NCBI GenBank assembly: GCA_900752625.1 | Contig: CAADWC010000026.1 | Span: 1 to 9,546 of the forward strand | Length of the DNA stretch: 9,546 nt | Direction of reading: 5' to 3' | Source: Oscillospiraceae bacterium | GTDB taxonomy: Bacteria > Bacillota > Clostridia > Oscillospirales > Ruminococcaceae | Part shown: piece by piece, positions 5,798 through 9,546 of the stretch | Layout: each line of letters begins with the position of its first letter | Numbering within the stretch: the first letter of the stretch is position 1 | Program-made: the position numbers and the translations under genes | The notes under the pieces: generated by a model | Databases searched by the model: none | What the model was told of the DNA's origin: nothing | What the model saw: the letters and a program-made list of their open reading frames with translations, nothing else

Positions 5798-6724
5798 ATG
5801 AATCTGACACATCTTCGTTACATGGTGGAGGTTGAACGGCTCGGCTCCATAACAAAGGCGGCGGCCGCTCTTTATATGGGACAGCCTAATCTGTCCAAGG
5901 CTATAAAAGAAATGGAGCGGGAGGTAGGAATCCCGATCTTCAAGCGTTCCGCCAAGGGTGTTGTGGCTACTGAAAAAGGCAAGGAATTTTTACAGTATGC
6001 AAAAGCCATTCTTGTTCAAATGGACAAAATGGAATCTCTGTATAAAGAGAATCCGGAAAACTATGTGGATTTTCAGCTGCTTCTTCCCAGGGCAAGCTAT
6101 ATAACCTATGCATTTACCGAGTTTCTCAATAAAGTTGATAAAACCGAACGCATGGATATAAAATTCAAGGAAACAAATTCGATGGACGCTATAAACTCCG
6201 TTGTCGAATGTGAATACAATATGGGGATAATCAGATATCCGCTGAATTACGAAGCGTTTTTCATTTCGATACTGGAGGAGAAAAACCTTAAAGCTCAGGA
6301 GATATGGACATACGATTACGTTATTCTTATGAGCGAAAAAAACCCGCTGGCAAGCGCATCGAATATAACTGAGGAAATGCTTGACAGATATATCGAAGTG
6401 CTCCACGGGGATAATATCGTTCCGAACATTTCGTCTGCCTATCAGAAAAGGAATACGGAGATCCATAGCAGCAAGCGTCATATATACGTTTATGAAAGAG
6501 GAAGCCAGTTTGATATATTAAGCTCTGTTCCCGAAGCGTTTATGTGGGTTTCTCCCCTGCCAAGAGCCGTACTGAAACGCTACGGTCTTGTTCAGCGGAC
6601 GTGTAACGGAGTAAAAAAGACCAATAAGGATCTTCTCATTTTTCAGAATAATTACAGGCTTTCAAAAATAGATAAAATGTTTCTTGACGAATTGGAAACT
6701 GTAAGAAAAAATATTATTGTGTAG
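5798..6724 (+). CDS. LysR-type transcriptional regulator
   Basis: The protein has 308 residues, a normal LysR-type length. An N-terminal winged helix-turn-helix (about 1-60) reads NLTHLRYMVEVERLGSITKA, continues with QPNLSKAIKEMEREVG and ends in FKRSAKGVVATEKGKEF. A linker helix follows (about 62-88), and then a two-lobe effector-binding domain to the end. The family binds DNA as a tetramer and responds to a small molecule, which the sequence does not reveal. ATG 5798 is chosen because AGAGGG (5784-5789) is 8 bases upstream; a TTG at 5792 would be only two bases from that site. It has its own promoter and terminator, so it is monocistronic. The downstream neighbour in the same direction is ilvB, which makes branched-chain amino-acid control one possibility among several. 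Confidence 0.92.
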   Translation: MNLTHLRYMVEVERLGSITKAAAALYMGQPNLSKAIKEMEREVGIPIFKRSAKGVVATEKGKEFLQYAKAILVQMDKMESLYKENPENYVDFQLLLPRASYITYAFTEFLNKVDKTERMDIKFKETNSMDAINSVVECEYNMGIIRYPLNYEAFFISILEEKNLKAQEIWTYDYVILMSEKNPLASASNITEEMLDRYIEVLHGDNIVPNISSAYQKRNTEIHSSKRHIYVYERGSQFDILSSVPEAFMWVSPLPRAVLKRYGLVQRTCNGVKKTNKDLLIFQNNYRLSKIDKMFLDELETVRKNIIV

Positions 6725-6737
6725 CAGGTAAGTCATG

Positions 6738-6769
6738 CGCTCCGGGGAATTTTCTCCCGGAGCGTTTTT
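6738..6769 (+). terminator. Intrinsic terminator after the LysR-type gene
   Basis: CGCTCCGGG (6738-6746) pairs with CCCGGAGCG (6756-6764) in a 9-bp GC-rich stem with a 9-base loop, followed by five T (6765-6769). It begins 13 bases after the stop codon. Confidence 0.92.
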
Positions 6770-6801
6770 ATGTAATAATCATTGTAACAGCAGAAAGGAT
6801 C

Positions 6802-6814
6802 TGACGGTCCGTCA
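6802..6814. repeat. 13-bp dyad TGACGG-T-CCGTCA
   Basis: Six bases on each side of a central T are perfectly complementary. The site lies between two terminators in a stretch without an intact gene. It overlaps the T-rich tail of the minus-strand terminator, and its GACGGTCCG resembles the arm of that hairpin. It could be an operator, a remnant or chance. Confidence 0.3.
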
Positions 6815-6849
6815 AAAATAAACAGCGGACAGTCAAAGACCGTCCGCTG
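6811..6849 (-). terminator. Intrinsic terminator on the minus strand
   Basis: CAGCGGAC (6823-6830) pairs with GTCCGCTG (6842-6849). After one A/C mismatch the stem continues with GTC/GAC around an AAA loop. Read on the minus strand, the hairpin is followed by TTTATTTTT, the U-rich tail of a terminator. On the plus strand the hairpin is not followed by T, so the direction is clear. It lies 27 bases beyond the stop of the broken gene at 6877-7008 and suggests that a gene once ended here. Confidence 0.75.
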
Positions 6850-6876
6850 ATGTGCGTTTATTAAAAGTATAGCTTT

Positions 6877-7008
6877 TTATCCTCTCTTTTTCAGTACAGC
6901 CAAACCTGCGCCGATAAGCAGAACAGCCGTCGCTGATGGTAATATTGCTTCCGGTTCCGTAATCTCCGCTTTCCTGGATATCCTTTTTGACCCTTCTTCT
7001 GTTTCTCC
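6877..7008 (-). pseudogene. Remnant of a surface-protein C-terminus (hydrophobic anchor plus KKRG)
   Basis: The minus strand holds 43 open codons ending in TAA (6877-6879). They encode a charged stretch (GETEEGSKRISRKAEITEPE), then a hydrophobic segment (AILPSATAVLLIGAGLAVL), then KKRG at the end. That layout, a short motif, a membrane span and a basic tail, is the shape of a cell-wall sorting signal. The usual LPxTG is not intact; LPSAT is the nearest string. An in-frame TGA lies directly upstream (7009-7011), and no ATG, GTG or TTG precedes the hydrophobic part, so no complete gene can be read. With the intact terminator just downstream, the best reading is the leftover 3' end of a lost gene, the rest having been replaced by the ilvB upstream region. 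A chance open frame remains possible. Confidence 0.45.
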
Positions 7009-7051
7009 TCAAAATTAAATGCTGTTGCCCTGTGGATATATACGTCCCCGG

Positions 7052-7080
7052 TTGACAAAATACGCAGGATATAGTATAAT
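7052..7080 (+). promoter_or_regulatory. Consensus sigma-A promoter of ilvB
   Basis: TTGACA (7052-7057) and TATAAT (7075-7080), 17 bases apart, match consensus at all positions. Transcription would start near 7087, only about 30 bases before the ATG, so there is no room for a T-box riboswitch or a leader-peptide attenuator. Control must act on initiation or through protein activity. Confidence 0.88.
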
Positions 7081-7116
7081 AAAATTTAATCTTTAATTTA
7101 AAAATGGGGGCATATT

Positions 7117-8805
7117 ATGTTACTAACAGGTGCTGATATTATAATAGAATGTCTGCTTGAGCAGGGGGTAAATACCGTATTCGGTTATCCCGGAGGATCT
7201 GTTCTGAATATTTACGATTCGCTTTATATGTATTCCGATAAGATAAAACACGTAATCACCGCTCACGAGCAGGCAGCCTGCCATGCGGCAGACGGATATT
7301 CCCGTACCACAGGCAAAACGGGCGTTGTGATAGCTACGTCCGGACCGGGCGCTACCAATCTTGTAACCGGAATTGCCACCGCATATATGGATTCTATTCC
7401 TATGGTCGCTATTACCGGAAACGTTGCGACCTCTCTTCTCGGACTTGACAGCTTTCAGGAGGTAGATATATGCGGTATAACTATGCCGATCACGAAGCAT
7501 AATTATATTGTAAAGGACGTGACAAAGCTTGCGGATACTATCCGCGAGGCTTTCTACATCGCTAACGAAGGCAGAAAGGGACCGGTTCTGATCGACGTTC
7601 CAAAGGACGTTACTGCGGCTAAGTGCGATTACGTCAGAACGGAGCCTAAAAAGATAATTAATCACAATCCGGAAAACGTAAACGCTCAGATAGAAGCCGC
7701 AGCCGAGCTTATCAAAGCTGCCGAAAGACCGATGATATACGCAGGAGGAGGAGTCGTTTCATGCGACGCCGTTGACGAATTTGCGGTGTTCGCCGATAAA
7801 TGCGACGCTCCGGTTTCTCTTTCCCTTATGGGACAGTGCGCCTTTGACAATACAAAGCCGGCATACACCGGTATGCTTGGAATGCACGGAACAAAAGCCT
7901 CCGCTATGGCTCTGGGAAACTGCGATCTGCTTATAGTTCTCGGCTCCAGATTTTCAGACAGAGTTCTGTGCAATGCCGGAACTTTCGCAAAGAATACTAA
8001 AATTATACATATAGAGATCGATCCTGCGGAAATAGGCAAAAATATCAGCGTGGACGCCTATGTTGCCGGAGATCTGAAATATGTGCTTGCAAAGCTTAAC
8101 GAAATACTGCCCGATATGAAGCATTCCGAATGGATGTCGGAAATAGCGGACTGGAAGAATAAATACGCGCTTAAAATGGTCCCGATAGAAAGCGAGGACG
8201 AGGTTCTGCCTCAGGACGTTATCGAGGAGCTTGACAGACTTACAAACGGAGAAGCGATTATAACCACCGAGGTAGGTCAGCATCAGATGTGGGCGGCACA
8301 GTATTACAATTTCAGAAAGCCCCGTTCCTTTGCGTCAAGCGGCGGCCTCGGAACAATGGGCTACGGACTTGGCGCGGCGATCGGCTCTAAGTGCGGCAAT
8401 CCGGACAGACCTGTTATTAACATTGCCGGAGACGGAAGCTTTTTCATGAACTGCAACGAGCTTTCTTCGCTTGCAAAGCATAACATTCCGGTTATAGAAC
8501 TTGTTTTTGAAAACAACGTTCTCGGAATGGTTCGTCAGTGGCAGAGACTTTTCTATGGTAAGAGGTTTTCCCAGACGGATATTGACAGAGGCACGGATCT
8601 TATTAAGCTTGCCGATGCATTCGGTATTGAAAGCGTTCTTATCGAGAAAAAGTCCGATATAAAGCCAATGCTTGAAAAGGCTCTTTCCTGCGGCAGACCA
8701 TGTCTTATAGACTGCCGTATAAATAAGGACGTTAACGTTCTTCCTATGGTTCCGGCAGGAGCCGACGTACTTGAACCTATTATGGAGATCGATTTGTCTG
8801 AATAA
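7117..8805 (+). CDS. ilvB: Acetolactate synthase, catalytic (large) subunit
   Basis: This ThDP enzyme condenses two pyruvates to acetolactate, or pyruvate with 2-ketobutyrate, the first common step of valine, leucine and isoleucine synthesis. At 562 residues it has the family's normal length and three domains. The N-terminal domain carries the catalytic glutamate in AHEQAACHAADGYSR (E51) and TSGPGATNLVTGIA. The middle domain has GMLGMHGT and RFSDR (278-282), the counterpart of the RFDDR of the FAD-containing biosynthetic type. The C-terminal domain has the ThDP/Mg site GDGSFFMNCNEL (GDG at 438-440) through ENNVLGMVRQWQ, with the conserved W475. The ATG is preceded by GGGGG (7106-7110), an imperfect ribosome binding site. 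A regulatory subunit gene (ilvN/ilvH) does not follow; an unrelated membrane protein does. IlvB is favoured over a catabolic AlsS-type enzyme because of RFSDR. Confidence 0.93.
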   Translation: MLLTGADIIIECLLEQGVNTVFGYPGGSVLNIYDSLYMYSDKIKHVITAHEQAACHAADGYSRTTGKTGVVIATSGPGATNLVTGIATAYMDSIPMVAITGNVATSLLGLDSFQEVDICGITMPITKHNYIVKDVTKLADTIREAFYIANEGRKGPVLIDVPKDVTAAKCDYVRTEPKKIINHNPENVNAQIEAAAELIKAAERPMIYAGGGVVSCDAVDEFAVFADKCDAPVSLSLMGQCAFDNTKPAYTGMLGMHGTKASAMALGNCDLLIVLGSRFSDRVLCNAGTFAKNTKIIHIEIDPAEIGKNISVDAYVAGDLKYVLAKLNEILPDMKHSEWMSEIADWKNKYALKMVPIESEDEVLPQDVIEELDRLTNGEAIITTEVGQHQMWAAQYYNFRKPRSFASSGGLGTMGYGLGAAIGSKCGNPDRPVINIAGDGSFFMNCNELSSLAKHNIPVIELVFENNVLGMVRQWQRLFYGKRFSQTDIDRGTDLIKLADAFGIESVLIEKKSDIKPMLEKALSCGRPCLIDCRINKDVNVLPMVPAGADVLEPIMEIDLSE

Positions 8806-8808
8806 CTG

Positions 8809-8833
8809 AAGGCGGCTCTGTGTCGCCTTTTTT
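8809..8833 (+). terminator. Short intrinsic terminator after ilvB
   Basis: AAGGCG (8809-8814) pairs with CGCCTT (8824-8829). A G-T wobble and a C-G pair extend the stem around a 5-base loop, and six T (8828-8833) overlap its end. It starts 3 bases after the ilvB stop. The stem is short, so read-through to the next gene is possible, and I see no separate promoter before that gene. Confidence 0.65.
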
Positions 8834-8853
8834 AGCCGAAGGGAGGAAGCCTG

Positions 8854-9546
8854 TTGAAAAAAACGGATAAATTCAAGGAGCATGTTCTGCTGGTAGTAAT
8901 AGGAGTAGTGCTATTCTGGGCGCTTTTCAATTATGAAAAAATATTTCATCTCCTGGGCAGCGGAATGAAGATACTTTCTCCTTTTATTATCGGAGCTGTT
9001 CTTGCACTTATTTTAAACGTTCCCATGAGTGCGATAGAGCGCACTATGTTCCGTCCCGACAAGAACAACAATTACCGCAGGATAACTGCAAAGATCAAAC
9101 GTCCCGTTTCTCTTATATTAACGCTGATAATCTTCTTCGGCGTTATAGTTCTGGTGCTTTACCTGATAATTCCGGAGCTTATTGCAACGTTTACCAGGCT
9201 TTCAGAGGACATTCCGGATTTTATTAAAAATCTGAGCCAGAGATTTCAGGATTCAGAGCAGCTTAACCGCTGGCTTGATGAAATGAATATAAGCAAGGAA
9301 GTCGTTGCCGAGAAGATCCAGGACATACTTGAGGACGGCGTCCTGATACTGAAAACGGTCAATTCCACTGTAAGCGTAGCTTCTTCTATGATAACAACTC
9401 TTGTCAACTGCTTCATAGGGATCTTTTTTGCCGTATACATCCTGCTTCAAAAGGAAAGACTGAAAAACCAGCTTTACAGGATAACAACTGCGTTCCTTCC
9501 CAAAAAAGCGGCGGAGCTTGTGTGTCATATATGCAATATGTCAAAA
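8854..9546 (+). CDS. AI-2E family transporter, N-terminal part (cut by the window end)
   Basis: The frame runs open for 231 codons to the last base, so the gene continues beyond the window. Hydrophobic segments are visible at about 10-27, 40-58, 84-108 and 177-199, with a long polar, helical region (about 110-170) between the third and fourth. Segments such as LSPFIIGAVLALILNVP, LIIPELIATFTRLSEDIPDF and GIFFAVYILLQKERLK fit the AI-2E (TqsA/YdiK/YtvI-type) family, which exports small molecules or ions; autoinducer-2 transport is shown only for a few members. The TTG start is chosen because GGAGG (8842-8846) is 7 bases upstream and gives the basic N-terminus MKKTDKFKEH typical of the family. 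It follows ilvB by 48 bases, with a terminator between. Confidence 0.85.
   Translation, partial: MKKTDKFKEHVLLVVIGVVLFWALFNYEKIFHLLGSGMKILSPFIIGAVLALILNVPMSAIERTMFRPDKNNNYRRITAKIKRPVSLILTLIIFFGVIVLVLYLIIPELIATFTRLSEDIPDFIKNLSQRFQDSEQLNRWLDEMNISKEVVAEKIQDILEDGVLILKTVNSTVSVASSMITTLVNCFIGIFFAVYILLQKERLKNQLYRITTAFLPKKAAELVCHICNMSK

Noticed and set aside
5990..6481. Open frame antisense to the LysR-type gene
   Set aside because: It lies entirely within a clear LysR coding sequence, lacks a plausible ribosome binding site and its product has no recognisable motif.
6841..7014. Alternative TTG-started minus-strand frame of about 59 codons overlapping the surface-protein remnant
   Set aside because: GAGGAG overlaps the TTG rather than preceding it at a proper distance, the product is arginine-rich without a motif, and the frame runs into the terminator hairpin. 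The neighbouring frame with the hydrophobic tail explains the region better.
7087..7116. T-box or attenuator in front of ilvB
   Set aside because: The predicted leader is only about 30 bases of AT-rich sequence without a stem or terminator.
6725..7116. Small RNA gene between the two terminators
   Set aside because: No + strand promoter lies before 7052, and the hairpins are explained as terminators.
7123..7665. Open frames antisense to ilvB (7123-7665, 7954-8283, 8335-8883)
   Set aside because: All are shadows of a well-supported gene, with unnatural compositions and no motifs.

Overview
The window looks like chromosomal DNA from a Gram-positive Clostridia-type bacterium, most likely from the Ruminococcus/Oscillospiraceae side. 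The reasons are strong AGGAGG-like ribosome binding sites, sigma-A promoters matching the consensus, frequent GTG and TTG starts, short intrinsic terminators, and a set of small helical proteins of a clostridial kind. The taxonomic call is an inference from protein style only. I see no RNA gene, insertion sequence, CRISPR array, phage module or replication origin.

Region 1 (about 126-2465, + strand) is a tight three-gene operon. It has a good extended -10 promoter and a 16-bp perfect palindrome in the leader. The genes are a cysteine-synthase-family PLP enzyme, an integral membrane protein built from two HPP-like halves, and a one-domain metal-binding cupin. The reading frames overlap, and a long hairpin terminator follows that can also serve the convergent genes. 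Region 2 (2505-4245, - strand) holds a YfcE-type metallophosphoesterase, endonuclease III and an O6-alkylguanine-DNA alkyltransferase. The last two make a small DNA-repair pair.

Region 3 (4385-5625, + strand) holds three consecutive small genes that I cannot assign a function. They share short leucine-rich motifs, and the third overlaps the second and starts with TTG. They look like one functional unit and are the best candidate for an undescribed system. Region 4 (5702-6769) is a LysR-type regulator with a consensus promoter surrounded by dyads, closed by an intrinsic terminator.

Region 5 (6770-7116) has no intact gene. On the - strand it holds what looks like the last 43 codons of a lost surface protein (hydrophobic tail ending KKRG) with its own terminator, followed by the promoter of the next gene. 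Region 6 (7052-8833) is ilvB, the catalytic subunit of acetolactate synthase, with a very short leader and no ilvN beside it. Region 7 (8854 to the end) is an AI-2E family membrane protein cut by the window edge.

The metabolic theme is amino-acid biosynthesis (cysteine-type PLP chemistry and branched-chain amino acids) mixed with housekeeping DNA repair. Whether the LysR protein controls ilvB, itself or something else cannot be settled from sequence alone.
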